Below, in pieces: positions 35,055 through 43,544 of a DNA stretch of 64,000 bases. The stretch covers positions 1 to 64,000 of the forward strand of contig CASFTJ010000003.1 of the NCBI GenBank assembly GCA_949297715.1, in the 5' to 3' direction. Below the pieces are notes generated by a model, which made no database searches, was not told the origin of the DNA, and worked only from the letters and a program-made list of their open reading frames with translations. How positions within the stretch are numbered: position 1 is the stretch's first letter; each line of letters begins with the position of its first letter. Position numbers and translations under genes: made by a program. Origin of the DNA: an uncultured bacterium (GTDB lineage: Bacteria > Cyanobacteriota > Vampirovibrionia > Gastranaerophilales > Gastranaerophilaceae).

Positions 35055-35198
35055 CTAGTTTAATCCTGATGTATTTAAAATCATTTCTCTCATAAATTCG
35101 CAATAGCTGTCAATATCGTCCAAATCATCAATACTTTGATCAATTAAAGCTCTGATTTCAATGATAATATTTTCGTTTTTTAAGTTTTCAAAATCCAT
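35055..35198 (-). CDS. Small acidic hypothetical protein (47 aa)
   Basis: An ORF of 47 codons: MDFENLKNENIIIEIRALID, then QSIDDLDDIDSYCEFMREMI and a short tail. GAGAGGG lies 8-9 nt before the ATG (a second ATG two codons upstream is less well placed). Amphipathic helical pattern and codon use like the neighbours. It fills most of the gap between the flavoprotein gene and 35346. Unknown function. Confidence 0.5.
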   Translation of the reverse strand: MDFENLKNENIIIEIRALIDQSIDDLDDIDSYCEFMREMILNTSGLN

Positions 35199-35345
35199 AT
35201 ACATAACCCTCTCATAACTAATAAAATGTATTTCGGTAAAAAGTCATAAATACTTGAGGAAAAATAATCCATTTTTTACAAAAATTTACTTCAAAAGCGC
35301 AAAAATAAATTTTTAGGCGCTTTAAGAAAAAGCAAGGAGGCATCC

Positions 35346-35693
35346 ATGGATATCGGCAATAACTTTAACTCTCCCGTTTTCACATCAAGATTTATGAGTT
35401 CCAAAGCGACAGTAGAAGTGAATAAATTTGCACAAGAGCAAGGAATAAGTAATTTTATAGAAGGTATAAATGCATCATTAAAAAATGCTGGGAACTACAA
35501 ATTTAATCTGAAACATCTTTACAGCAAAGCATTAGGAGTAGTAAAAACAGAAATCAGATTTGAAAAAGATGGGAATAAATATTTAATCTCCGAGACTTCG
35601 TCAAAGACAAAAAATCCCGCTGAATTCACAATGCAATTATTAAAAAGTTTGCAAGACAAAACAAGTGCATTTTATAAAAAGCTTTTCTGTTAA
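35346..35693 (+). CDS. Hypothetical cytoplasmic protein
   Basis: 115 residues with a strong GCAAGGAGGC ribosome binding site. No signal peptide or membrane segment. Sequence alternates polar helix (EVNKFAQEQGISNFIEGINA) with a short beta stretch (VVKTEIRFEKDGNKYLISET) and a basic helical end. No family recognised. The 3' end overlaps the convergent ABC permease gene by 4 bases. Confidence 0.7.
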   Translation: MDIGNNFNSPVFTSRFMSSKATVEVNKFAQEQGISNFIEGINASLKNAGNYKFNLKHLYSKALGVVKTEIRFEKDGNKYLISETSSKTKNPAEFTMQLLKSLQDKTSAFYKKLFC

Positions 35694-36580
35694 TCAATTT
35701 CGTTATATACAATTTTTTTGCGCAGGCTCCACTGAATAAGCGTAAGTACAAGGATTATAAAGAATAAAACATAAGCAATAGCGCTGGCTTTTCCGACGTT
35801 AAAGTATTCAAAAGCGTTTTTATAGATAGCATAAACAAGAACATTAGTGCTGTCTAAAGGCCCCCCTTGCGTCATCAGATAAATCAAGTCAAACACTTGA
35901 AAAGAGCTTATAGCGGTAATAATAACAACAAAAAAAATAGAAGGTGCCATAAGAGGGACAGTTACATTAATGAAAGTTTGTATAGAATTTGCTCCGTCGA
36001 TTTTAGCGGCTTCAAACATGTTGTTGGAGATTCCGCTAAGAGAGGAGAGAAATATTATCATATTGTATCCGATAAGCTTCCAAACAGTCACAATAATAAG
36101 TGCCGGCATTGCAAAATTCATGTCATAAAGCCAATTTATGTGTAAATTTAAAATATTAGCCAAAAAACCGATATTAGGATCAAAAATCCATTGCCAGACA
36201 ATACCTATAACAATCATAGGAGTAATAAAAGGCAGAAAATATGCAGTTTTAAAAAACTCCGAGCCTCGAATTTTAGAGTTTAAAATGCAGGCTAAAACTA
36301 AAGGTATAATCACTCCGAAAACTGAAGTAGAAACAGCAAAGACAATCGTATTAACCAGAATTTTAAAGAACAAAGGTTCTGTAAAAATTTTTTTGTAGTT
36401 GTCAAATCCTGCAAAAGTTATCGGGTTAATCAAATCCCATTTGGTAAAACTTAGGCCGAAAGAGCAAAATACAGGAATAATAATAAAAATCAAAATTCCG
36501 ACAAAAGCCGGCAGAACGAAAATCCATCCCGCAAATTTTTGATTATTAGCAGATTCAGTAATAATTTTTTTTATGTCCAT
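35690..36580 (-). CDS. Sugar ABC transporter permease (MalF/UgpA-like)
   Basis: 296 residues with six membrane helices starting at GWIFVLPAFVGILIFIIIPV. The EAA loop EAAKIDGANSIQTFINVTVP near residue 190 docks with the ATPase. This is the first-type permease of CUT1 carbohydrate importers, which normally pairs with a second permease, a binding protein and an MsmX-like ATPase; none of these is adjacent, which is unusual. TATAAT lies 9 nt before the ATG without a Shine-Dalgarno. Confidence 0.92.
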   Translation of the reverse strand: MDIKKIITESANNQKFAGWIFVLPAFVGILIFIIIPVFCSFGLSFTKWDLINPITFAGFDNYKKIFTEPLFFKILVNTIVFAVSTSVFGVIIPLVLACILNSKIRGSEFFKTAYFLPFITPMIVIGIVWQWIFDPNIGFLANILNLHINWLYDMNFAMPALIIVTVWKLIGYNMIIFLSSLSGISNNMFEAAKIDGANSIQTFINVTVPLMAPSIFFVVIITAISSFQVFDLIYLMTQGGPLDSTNVLVYAIYKNAFEYFNVGKASAIAYVLFFIILVLTLIQWSLRKKIVYNEID

Positions 36581-36622
36581 GCTATATTAATTATAGTTTA
36601 AATATAAGGGGAGAAAAATATT

Positions 36623-38080
36623 ATGAAAAAATATGAACATGCCTTTGGCAAGAACGATATAAGAGGGATTTACGGCGAGGATATAACAGAAGAAATATTT
36701 TATGCAATAGGGCGCGGTTTTGTAGAATATTTGAAAAGTCTTACATTTAAAAAAGAAGAAAAAATCTGGGTTACCGTCACAAGAGATGCGAGAACTCATT
36801 CTCCTGCACTTGCAAAAGCCTTAACAGAAGGCTTAATTTCAACAGGCGCAAACGTAGTCGATTTAGGCCTTGCGCCGACTCCAATCGGATATTACAGTGA
36901 AGTTGTCGGAGTTCCTTCTGAAATTACAGGGGGAAATAAAGTTATTTCAGCAATGATAATTACCGCAAGCCACAACCCGAAAGAATACAACGGCTTAAAA
37001 ATGACCTATGGCGGCAAAACTTTGAATGAAGCTCAAATTAAAGAAGTTAAGGAATATGTTTTTAAAGAGTTTGAAAATAAATCGCAGGTTAAAAAATCAG
37101 GCAAGGTTGTTGAATACAATATTATTCCTGATTACATAAAAGATATGAAAGAACGCTTCGGCAAAATCGGCGAAGGTGTAAAGGTTGTTGTAGATAGCGC
37201 AAACGCAACAGGCGGTGTGGTCGGGCCTCAATTGTATAAAGAATTAGGGTGTGAAGTTATAGAACTCTTTTCAACTCCCGACGGAAATTTCCCGAACCAT
37301 CACCCGAATCCCAGTGATATGAAAACTTTAAAGGTGATAGAAGAAACAGTTGTTGAAAATAAAGCCGATGTCGGAATTGCCTATGACGGCGACAGTGACA
37401 GAATAGGTGTTATTACATCAGACGGAAAACCTATTACCGGTGACAAGCTTCTGCTTATTTACGCTCAAGATTTGCTTAATACAATGGATGACAAGAGCAA
37501 GCTTACTGTCGTCAGCGAAGTTAAGTGTTCTCAAGTCCTCTTTGATACGATTAATAAAGAAGGCGGGCATGCTGTTATGTGCAAAACAGGCCACGGGTAT
37601 ATTAAAGACAAAATGAAAGAAACAAATGCGCTTTTGGCAGGTGAAATGAGCGGACATACATTCTTTAAAGACCGTTATTACGGATTTGATGATGCTGTTT
37701 ATGCAGGATGCAGAATTATCGAAATTATTTCAAAAAATAAAAAGAAAAATTCTGAATTTAAGCTTGAAGATATGCTAAAACCCTTTGATGCTGTGTGTTC
37801 ATCTGATGAAGTAAGATTTCCTTGTCCAAACGACAAGAAAAAAGAAACACTTGAAAAATTTAAACATTGTGTCGAGTCAGACAAAAATCTTTTTGGAAGC
37901 CCGATAAAAGACATAATAACCCTTGACGGTATGCGGATAGTATTTGAAGGCGGGTTTGCACTTATAAGGCAAAGCAATACAGAACCCGTATTCACTTTAA
38001 GGTTTGAAGGAAAAACAAAAGAGGCATGTGAAAGATACAAAAATTGTATGATTGAAACTCTTGAAAGTGTACTAAAATAA
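36623..38080 (+). CDS. manB: Phosphomannomutase/phosphoglucomutase
   Basis: 485 residues. NDIRGIYGED at the start, the phosphoserine loop TASHNPKEYNGLKM with S116, the metal loop YDGDSDRIG near residue 255, the sugar-specificity loop GEMSGHTFF, and RQSNTEPVFTLRFEG in the phosphate-binding domain are all present. It interconverts hexose 1- and 6-phosphates, supplying GDP-mannose or UDP-glucose synthesis and linking to glycogen. AAGGGGAGAAA before the ATG. The following lectin-like gene starts 4 bases after its stop. Confidence 0.93.
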   Translation: MKKYEHAFGKNDIRGIYGEDITEEIFYAIGRGFVEYLKSLTFKKEEKIWVTVTRDARTHSPALAKALTEGLISTGANVVDLGLAPTPIGYYSEVVGVPSEITGGNKVISAMIITASHNPKEYNGLKMTYGGKTLNEAQIKEVKEYVFKEFENKSQVKKSGKVVEYNIIPDYIKDMKERFGKIGEGVKVVVDSANATGGVVGPQLYKELGCEVIELFSTPDGNFPNHHPNPSDMKTLKVIEETVVENKADVGIAYDGDSDRIGVITSDGKPITGDKLLLIYAQDLLNTMDDKSKLTVVSEVKCSQVLFDTINKEGGHAVMCKTGHGYIKDKMKETNALLAGEMSGHTFFKDRYYGFDDAVYAGCRIIEIISKNKKKNSEFKLEDMLKPFDAVCSSDEVRFPCPNDKKKETLEKFKHCVESDKNLFGSPIKDIITLDGMRIVFEGGFALIRQSNTEPVFTLRFEGKTKEACERYKNCMIETLESVLK

Positions 38081-38084
38081 GATT

Positions 38085-38672
38085 ATGAAAGATAGTGAAA
38101 AAAATACTTTAATAGTCGGTCTTCTCAGTTTGGCTTTAATTCTTTTGATGTATTCAACAACAGGAGAGTTTGAGCCGATAGATAGTTTTAAAAATTCAAA
38201 CGGCTCGGGAATGACTCTTTTGAATGACAGTTTTTATGTCGATGACACTAACGCAGGTCCAATGGATTTTGAATCAGCCGAATATTATTGTAATTCACGT
38301 GGTATGGAACTTCCGACACGAGAGCAGGCCTGGGAAATGTGGCGAGCTTCTGCAAACTGCAAAATTGCAATGGTCTTAAATAATTATATAATTAAAGATA
38401 AAAAAACTTTTATTAACTCCTGTCATAATTTAGAAAAAGATTGTCTTTTGCCTTCAAAACAGGTCAATTATTTTTGTAATGCGAACGATGATCTTTTATT
38501 TTTAGACGAAAAAGTTTTCAGATATGGAAATTACTGGCTGAAAGACCGCTATGACAGAAACGGCCATTATAGTGCAAATTTTATAAACGGTATGACAAAT
38601 GCTTATGCTGATAATATAAAACTTCTAGGTGTAAGATGCGTTCGTACTGTTACAGGAAGCTTAAATAAATAG
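38085..38672 (+). CDS. Membrane-anchored lectin-like/DUF1566-type domain protein
   Basis: 195 residues. One N-terminal helix (TLIVGLLSLALILLMYS) and an extracytoplasmic domain whose pattern, SAEYYCNSRGMELPTREQAW near residue 62 and YWLKDRYDRNGHYSANFING ... LLGVRCVR at the end, resembles the C-type-lectin-like fold shared by DUF1566, Lcl and FGE-like proteins. Six Cys could form three disulfides. It starts 4 bases after the mutase stop, so co-transcription is likely. Function unknown. Confidence 0.75.
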   Translation: MKDSEKNTLIVGLLSLALILLMYSTTGEFEPIDSFKNSNGSGMTLLNDSFYVDDTNAGPMDFESAEYYCNSRGMELPTREQAWEMWRASANCKIAMVLNNYIIKDKKTFINSCHNLEKDCLLPSKQVNYFCNANDDLLFLDEKVFRYGNYWLKDRYDRNGHYSANFINGMTNAYADNIKLLGVRCVRTVTGSLNK

Positions 38673-38681
38673 TTAAAACAC

Positions 38682-38710
38682 TTGATTTAAATTTTTTTTG
38701 ATGTTAAAAT
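38682..38710 (+). promoter_or_regulatory. Promoter of rpsE-rpmD-rplO-secY
   Basis: TTGATT, 17 nt, TAAAAT, leaving a leader of about 115 nt before the rpsE ATG. Confidence 0.6.
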
Positions 38711-38732
38711 AAGCTTGTCAGAAAAGTTACTC

Positions 38733-38783
38733 ACGAATATGAATTCCAATAGCTTTAAATAGCTTTATTTTGGCATATTCGAA
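38733..38783 (+). promoter_or_regulatory. Stem-loop in the rpsE leader
   Basis: CGAATATG and CATATTCG pair perfectly and an inner CCA/TGG extends the stem. Such a leader stem could be a ribosomal-protein autoregulatory site; no family matched by eye. Confidence 0.45.
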
Positions 38784-38830
38784 AAAATATCAAAGTTTGT
38801 TTATTTAAAGAAAACGAAAGGTAAAAATCA

Positions 38831-39451
38831 ATGGATTTAGAAAACAAAGAAGAACTTTCTTCAGAAGTAATTGAAGAAATTACGGAAGAAACAGTTGAAG
38901 AAGAAAAACCCGCTAGAGGTAAAAAAGGCCGTGGCAGAAAACAGAAAATTGAAACTGTAGAAGAAAAACCTCAAAGTGAATGGACAGAAAGAGTAGTTCA
39001 AATCAGCCGTGTAACAAAGGTAGTAAAAGGCGGAAAGAAATTAAGCTTCAGAGCCATCGTAATTGTAGGTAACCAAAAAGGCCAAGTAGGTGTAGGCTGC
39101 GCAAAAGCTGCAGAAGTAATTATAGCAATACAAAAAGCAATAGCAGACGGCCGCAAAAACCTTATTACAGTGCCTATCTTTAAAACAACAATACCTCATC
39201 CGATAACCGGACGTTCAGGAGCAGGTGCTGTAATGCTAAGACCTGCATCACAAGGTACTGGTATTATTGCAGGCGGTGCAGTTCGTTCAGTATTAGAGCT
39301 TGCTGGTATTGAAAATATTCTTTCAAAATCACTCGGTTCAAAATCACCTCTAAACGCAGCAAATGCAACAATAGCAGCATTAAAAGCACTTACACCATTC
39401 AATGATGTTGCTAAAAAACGCGGCTTAACAATGGCTGAACTTTTAAACTAA
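38831..39451 (+). CDS. rpsE: 30S ribosomal protein S5 with acidic/basic N-terminal extension
   Basis: 206 residues, about 40 longer than usual. The first ~50 residues are a Glu-rich then Lys/Arg-rich extension ([20 protein letters not shown], then [12 protein letters not shown]). The normal protein begins near [20 protein letters not shown] and contains [33 protein letters not shown] and [21 protein letters not shown]5 acts in translational accuracy. AAAGGTAAAAATCA precedes the ATG. It heads this operon, whereas upstream spc genes (rplF, rplR and others) would usually precede it. Confidence 0.97.
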   Translation: MDLENKEELSSEVIEEITEETVEEEKPARGKKGRGRKQKIETVEEKPQSEWTERVVQISRVTKVVKGGKKLSFRAIVIVGNQKGQVGVGCAKAAEVIIAIQKAIADGRKNLITVPIFKTTIPHPITGRSGAGAVMLRPASQGTGIIAGGAVRSVLELAGIENILSKSLGSKSPLNAANATIAALKALTPFNDVAKKRGLTMAELLN

Positions 39452-39512
39452 CCTGACGGTTAATTGTTTAAGAAAATTTAGTAAAGATTATAAATAAAAG
39501 GAATTAACAAAA

Positions 39513-39695
39513 ATGGCAGATAAAAAAATTAAAATTAAATTGGTAAAAAGCCTAATCGGTGCTTCAGAAGCTCAAAGAAGAGTAGTAAAAGGCCTAGGCT
39601 TTACAAAAAAAGATCAGGTTGTTGAACACTTAGACAGCGCAACAATCAGAGGAATGATAAACAAAGTTCCGCATTTATTGGAAGTAGCGGAATAA
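39513..39695 (+). CDS. rpmD: 50S ribosomal protein L30
   Basis: 60 residues, standard length: KIKLVKSLIGASEAQRRVVK, then GLGFTKKDQVVEHLDSATIR and MINKVPHLLEV. AAAGGAATTAAC before the ATG. Second gene of the rpsE-secY operon in the usual spc order; peripheral large-subunit protein. Confidence 0.97.
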   Translation: MADKKIKIKLVKSLIGASEAQRRVVKGLGFTKKDQVVEHLDSATIRGMINKVPHLLEVAE

Positions 39696-39750
39696 CAATA
39701 CTGCGTAAGTTCACGCGAGCGGTACACAATTAAAATAAAGGAAAAGAAAA

Positions 39751-40203
39751 ATGACAGATACAATAACATTAGAAAATTTACAACCTGCAGAAGGTTCAAC
39801 TCACAAAATTAAAAGAGTAGGCAGAGGCCGTTCATCAGGCAGAGGAAAAACATCTTGCCGCGGTCATAACGGTGAAGGCCAGAGATCAGGAAGTTCATCA
39901 AAAAGAGGATTTGAAGGCGGTCAGATGCCATCATACAGAAGATTACCTAAATTGAAAGGTTTCCAAGTATACAAAAAACCTGTATCTGCAGAAATTAATG
40001 TTGGCAGATTAGCTCAACTTGGTCTTAAAGAAGTTACTCTAGCAGCATTAAAAGAAGCCGGAAAAGCTCATCCGTCAGCAGATTTGTTGAGAATATTAGG
40101 TAATGGAGAAATTAGTGAAGCTATTACAGTAAAAGCAAATTACGTAACACCATCAGCAAAAGAAAAAATAGAAAAAGCAGGCGGAAAGGTTGAGTTAGTA
40201 TAA
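39751..40203 (+). CDS. rplO: 50S ribosomal protein L15
   Basis: 150 residues. The basic N-terminal part HKIKRVGRGRSSGRGKTSCR / GHNGEGQRSG is the conserved rRNA-binding tail; FEGGQMPSYRRLPKLKGF and the C-terminal KVELV complete the match. AAAGGAAAAGAAAA before the ATG. Its stop overlaps the secY ATG (TAATG). Confidence 0.97.
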   Translation: MTDTITLENLQPAEGSTHKIKRVGRGRSSGRGKTSCRGHNGEGQRSGSSSKRGFEGGQMPSYRRLPKLKGFQVYKKPVSAEINVGRLAQLGLKEVTLAALKEAGKAHPSADLLRILGNGEISEAITVKANYVTPSAKEKIEKAGGKVELV

Positions 40204-41540
40204 TGGCACAAGGAATGAAAATGCCTACAACCGATGATTTGATGTCAATGTGGCAGGCTTCAGGCTTGAAGCAGAAAATCATTTTTACATTTTTAATGAT
40301 AGCCGCATTCAGATTTGGTGTTCAAATGCCTTTATATGGTATTAATAACCAAGTGTTTTCAAATATTGCGCAGGGAAACAATATTATCGGATTTTTAGAT
40401 TTGTTTTCAGGCGGAGCTTTAGGAAAAGTATCAATATTTGCACTAGGCATCGGCCCTTTCATTACGGCATCAATTATTATGCAGCTTGTTTCTGTTGTTA
40501 TTCCGTCGTTGGAAAAACTTCAGAAAGAAGAAGGTGAAGCAGGCAGACGTAAATTATCACAGTACACCCGTGTATTTACGGTAATTCTGGCAGTGTTTCA
40601 ATCAATAATATTCATGTTATTTATGAGGCATTTGCCGGGAGCGATTGCGCCTAATGTAAATCATTTAATGTTTTATATTAGTTCCATCACCGTACTTACA
40701 GCTGGTTCAATACTTGTAATGTGGATTTCCGAATTGATAACCGAAAAAGGCATCGGTAACGGAGGTTCGTTAATAATCTTTGTGGGTATTTTATCGGGAA
40801 TTCCGGTATATGCCTCAAGGACATTTGAAATGGTTCAAAAAAGTACACCGATGTTGATGGGCTTGATAGGACTTTTGATAATTTTCTTTATAACTATGAT
40901 ATTCATTGTTATAATGCAGGAAGCAGTAAGAAAAGTCATAATTGTCAATCCGAAACGACAGGTAGGAAACAAAGTTTATGGCGGGATGAATTCATATATA
41001 CCGTTTAAACTCAATCCGGGCGGCGTTATGCCGATAATCTTTGCGATTGCGATATTATTGTTTCCGTCGACTGTTTTAAGTTTAGTCGGACAAGCTAACT
41101 TTAATTCAGTTGCAGTTAAAAACTTTGTAGTAAAATTAACAACAATAATGAGCCCTGACGGAATTGTATATTACGGATTGTATTTTGCATTAATCGTTGC
41201 ATTAACATTCTTCTACGCTTCGATAATGCCGAATATGCAGCCGAAGGATATTGCAAATAACCTTAAAAAATATGGATCTTCAATTCCGGGTGTAAAACCA
41301 GGCAAACCTACAGCAGATGCTTTGGATAAAATTTTATCTAAAACAACTTTTATCGGAGCTATCGGGCTTGGTGTAATAGCTTTGGTTCCATCATTTGCAA
41401 GTTACGTGACAAATATAAAAACTCTACAAGGTATTGGCGCAACATCTTTAATAATCATGGTCGGAGTTGCACTTGACCTTATCAATCAGGTTAACACTCA
41501 TCTTTTGGCAAGAAATTATGAGTCATTCCTGAAGGAGTAA
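40203..41540 (+). CDS. secY: Preprotein translocase channel subunit SecY
   Basis: 445 residues with ten membrane helices. QKIIFTFLMIAAFRFGVQMP at helix 1, the plug-region NIIGFLDLFSGGALGKVSIF, LQKEEGEAGRRKLSQYTRVF, ERGIGNG-like EKGIGNGGSLIIF, and ARNYESFLKE at the C-terminus are diagnostic. It forms the Sec channel for the many signal-peptide and membrane proteins in this window. adk, map and infA, which often follow, are absent; a terminator lies just after. Confidence 0.97.
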   Translation: MAQGMKMPTTDDLMSMWQASGLKQKIIFTFLMIAAFRFGVQMPLYGINNQVFSNIAQGNNIIGFLDLFSGGALGKVSIFALGIGPFITASIIMQLVSVVIPSLEKLQKEEGEAGRRKLSQYTRVFTVILAVFQSIIFMLFMRHLPGAIAPNVNHLMFYISSITVLTAGSILVMWISELITEKGIGNGGSLIIFVGILSGIPVYASRTFEMVQKSTPMLMGLIGLLIIFFITMIFIVIMQEAVRKVIIVNPKRQVGNKVYGGMNSYIPFKLNPGGVMPIIFAIAILLFPSTVLSLVGQANFNSVAVKNFVVKLTTIMSPDGIVYYGLYFALIVALTFFYASIMPNMQPKDIANNLKKYGSSIPGVKPGKPTADALDKILSKTTFIGAIGLGVIALVPSFASYVTNIKTLQGIGATSLIIMVGVALDLINQVNTHLLARNYESFLKE

Positions 41541-41563
41541 GCTTATAAAAAGTAAAACTAAGA

Positions 41564-41597
41564 AAATAGCCTCATAAACTTTGGGGCTATTTTTTTA
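41564..41597 (+). terminator. secY operon terminator
   Basis: AAATAGCC and GGCTATTT arms with a run of seven T. Confidence 0.85.
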
Positions 41598-41690
41598 TGT
41601 CAAAAATAGCAGATTTATGCAATGAATGCCAGTTAAAAAAAAGGTATTATGAAAATGTAAATCCTCAACTCTTCTGATTGCTCAGTTTAT

Positions 41691-41715
41691 GCCCCTTAAC
41701 AGGGGCTTTTCTTTT
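41691..41715 (+). terminator. Second terminator in the secY-PilZ gap
   Basis: GCCCC, 6-nt loop, GGGGC, then TTTTCTTTT. The 90 bases between the two terminators contain no gene I can support; a small RNA or back-up termination are both possible. Confidence 0.7.
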
Positions 41716-41794
41716 ACGAATTGTTAATATTTTTGCAATTTTTAGTGAAATAAGGTATTATTGCTTTAGATAAGAGCTTTGAAAGGGTAAATAA

Positions 41795-42394
41795 ATGAGA
41801 GAATTAATAGAAAACAATCAACGTATAACAATGGTTACTTATGATTTTAGAAATGCAAATAAAGGAACTATCGTTGATGTTCAGCCGGATAATTTTACAA
41901 TAGAACTTGACTATGATCCAAAAGGAGTATTGAAAAGTAATTATTGCGAATTTTATACACAGACATCAAACGGGATTTTGTATTTTGATTCATATGCAAA
42001 AGATATTGACGGAAGAAGAGTTACTATTGCAAGCCCTGCAAAGCATAAATTCCTTCAAAGAAGGCGTTTTACCCGTATTAAATATATGTATGATTTAAAA
42101 CTTACTTGTGGTGAAAGTTCTTATGATATATCCACACTTGATATTTCAGCAGGTGGTATGAAATTTGTAACAAACAGTAATATTGACATTGATAAAGAAT
42201 ACAATATAACGCTTCCTCTTTCGGATGAAGTAAGTGTTGATTGTGTGTTTTCGCCGATAAGAATAGAAAAGAATTTAAATGGCGAAGAATGTGCATATAC
42301 GCTTTCAGGAGAGTTTAAGTTTACTGATAATAAGGTAAAACTTACCTTAATACAGTATTGTTCAAAGCGCAGCTTGGAAATTGCAAATAAATAG
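41795..42394 (+). CDS. PilZ domain protein (c-di-GMP receptor, YcgR-like)
   Basis: 199 residues. An N-terminal YcgR-N-like beta domain (residues 1-85) is followed by PilZ, with the c-di-GMP-binding RRRFTRI at about 90-96 and the DISAGGMKF motif near 120. It probably changes conformation on c-di-GMP binding and acts on a motility, pilus or exopolysaccharide target. GAAAGGGTAAATA before the ATG. The decarboxylase gene starts 11 bases after it. Confidence 0.93.
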   Translation: MRELIENNQRITMVTYDFRNANKGTIVDVQPDNFTIELDYDPKGVLKSNYCEFYTQTSNGILYFDSYAKDIDGRRVTIASPAKHKFLQRRRFTRIKYMYDLKLTCGESSYDISTLDISAGGMKFVTNSNIDIDKEYNITLPLSDEVSVDCVFSPIRIEKNLNGEECAYTLSGEFKFTDNKVKLTLIQYCSKRSLEIANK

Positions 42395-42405
42395 AGGCTA
42401 AGCTT

Positions 42406-43443
42406 TTGAGTTTATTAACATTATTCAGGAAAAAAACAAAAAACGCTTTGTTTACGACACCGTCGCATGGGCAGAAGTTTTTTATAGTTAATAAGTTCAG
42501 GCAATTTTACAAGTTTGATATCTCCGAAACAGATACGCATAATCCTGAAGAAGCCCTTAAAAAAGCGCAAGAGCGTGCTTCAAAGATATATGGCGTAAAA
42601 TATACATTATTTTTAACGAACGGATCTTCAAGCGGAATAATAGCGGCAGTTTTGGCTTCAACAAAAGCCGGAGATAATGTTCTTTTACATGAATACGCAC
42701 ATCCTTGTCATATTAATGCAGTAAAACTTTCAGGTTGTAATCCTGTATTTTATAAGCTTCCTATAATAGAAGAGTTCGGAGTAAATGGCAGAAATTCAGC
42801 TGAAAATCTTGAGCCTTATTTAAAAAATAATAAAATCGGTGCTGTTATAATAACTTCGCCGACCTATGAGGGGTACGTTTCTGATATAAAAAAAATTACG
42901 GAGCTTTGTCATAAATATGGTGCATTATTGATTACCGATGAAGCGCATGGAGCATTATATCCGTTTTCAGACGAACTTCCTCAAAGCGCTGTAAAAATAT
43001 CGGATTTTACAGTTCAATCCTTGCACAAAACAGCAGGTGGACTTAACCCGACAGCACTTTTGCATTCAAATTGCGAAATTAATCCTGAAAATGCTTTAAA
43101 AATGATTAATACAACCTCTCCTTCATATCCTCTTTTAGCGTCAATTGAGGCTAATATAAATTATCTTAAGAGCCGAAAATGTAAAAAGAAATTGTCGGAA
43201 TTAATAGACAAAATAGAGGATTTAAAAAGTTCATGTAAGAACATAACTTTTGGCGGGGATGATATAACAAAGATTTTAATAAAATCTGAAAAATTTTCAG
43301 GAGAAGAACTTTCAGCTATTTTGTATGAAAAATACGGAATAGAAGATGAACGAACCAGTGAAAAATCGTCACTTTTGCTTTGTGGAATAGGGACAGATAT
43401 AAAAAAGCTGGAACGCTTAAAAAGAGCGTTATTAAAATTGTAA
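42406..43443 (+). CDS. Short Orn/Lys/Arg decarboxylase-family PLP protein
   Basis: 345 residues starting at TTG; no other start can precede the conserved TTPSHGQKFF, which corresponds to the TPGHK-type opening. TNGSSSGIIAAVLA binds the cofactor phosphate, DEAHGALYPF has the pyridine Asp, and K209 in VQSLHKTAGGLNPTALLH is the Schiff-base lysine. Family members such as SpeA/Cad are about 480 residues, with a separate C-terminal domain that is much reduced here. It may decarboxylate a basic amino acid or act as a lineage-specific aminotransferase-fold enzyme. Confidence 0.82.
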   Translation: MSLLTLFRKKTKNALFTTPSHGQKFFIVNKFRQFYKFDISETDTHNPEEALKKAQERASKIYGVKYTLFLTNGSSSGIIAAVLASTKAGDNVLLHEYAHPCHINAVKLSGCNPVFYKLPIIEEFGVNGRNSAENLEPYLKNNKIGAVIITSPTYEGYVSDIKKITELCHKYGALLITDEAHGALYPFSDELPQSAVKISDFTVQSLHKTAGGLNPTALLHSNCEINPENALKMINTTSPSYPLLASIEANINYLKSRKCKKKLSELIDKIEDLKSSCKNITFGGDDITKILIKSEKFSGEELSAILYEKYGIEDERTSEKSSLLLCGIGTDIKKLERLKRALLKL

Positions 43444-43544
43444 CATTTTGTAATAAATAGCTGATAATTATTAAAGAAACTGCCATTTAGAGCCGATACC
43501 AAAGATAAGAATAGTACTAACTTGAAAGGAAAAGGCGTAAAACT

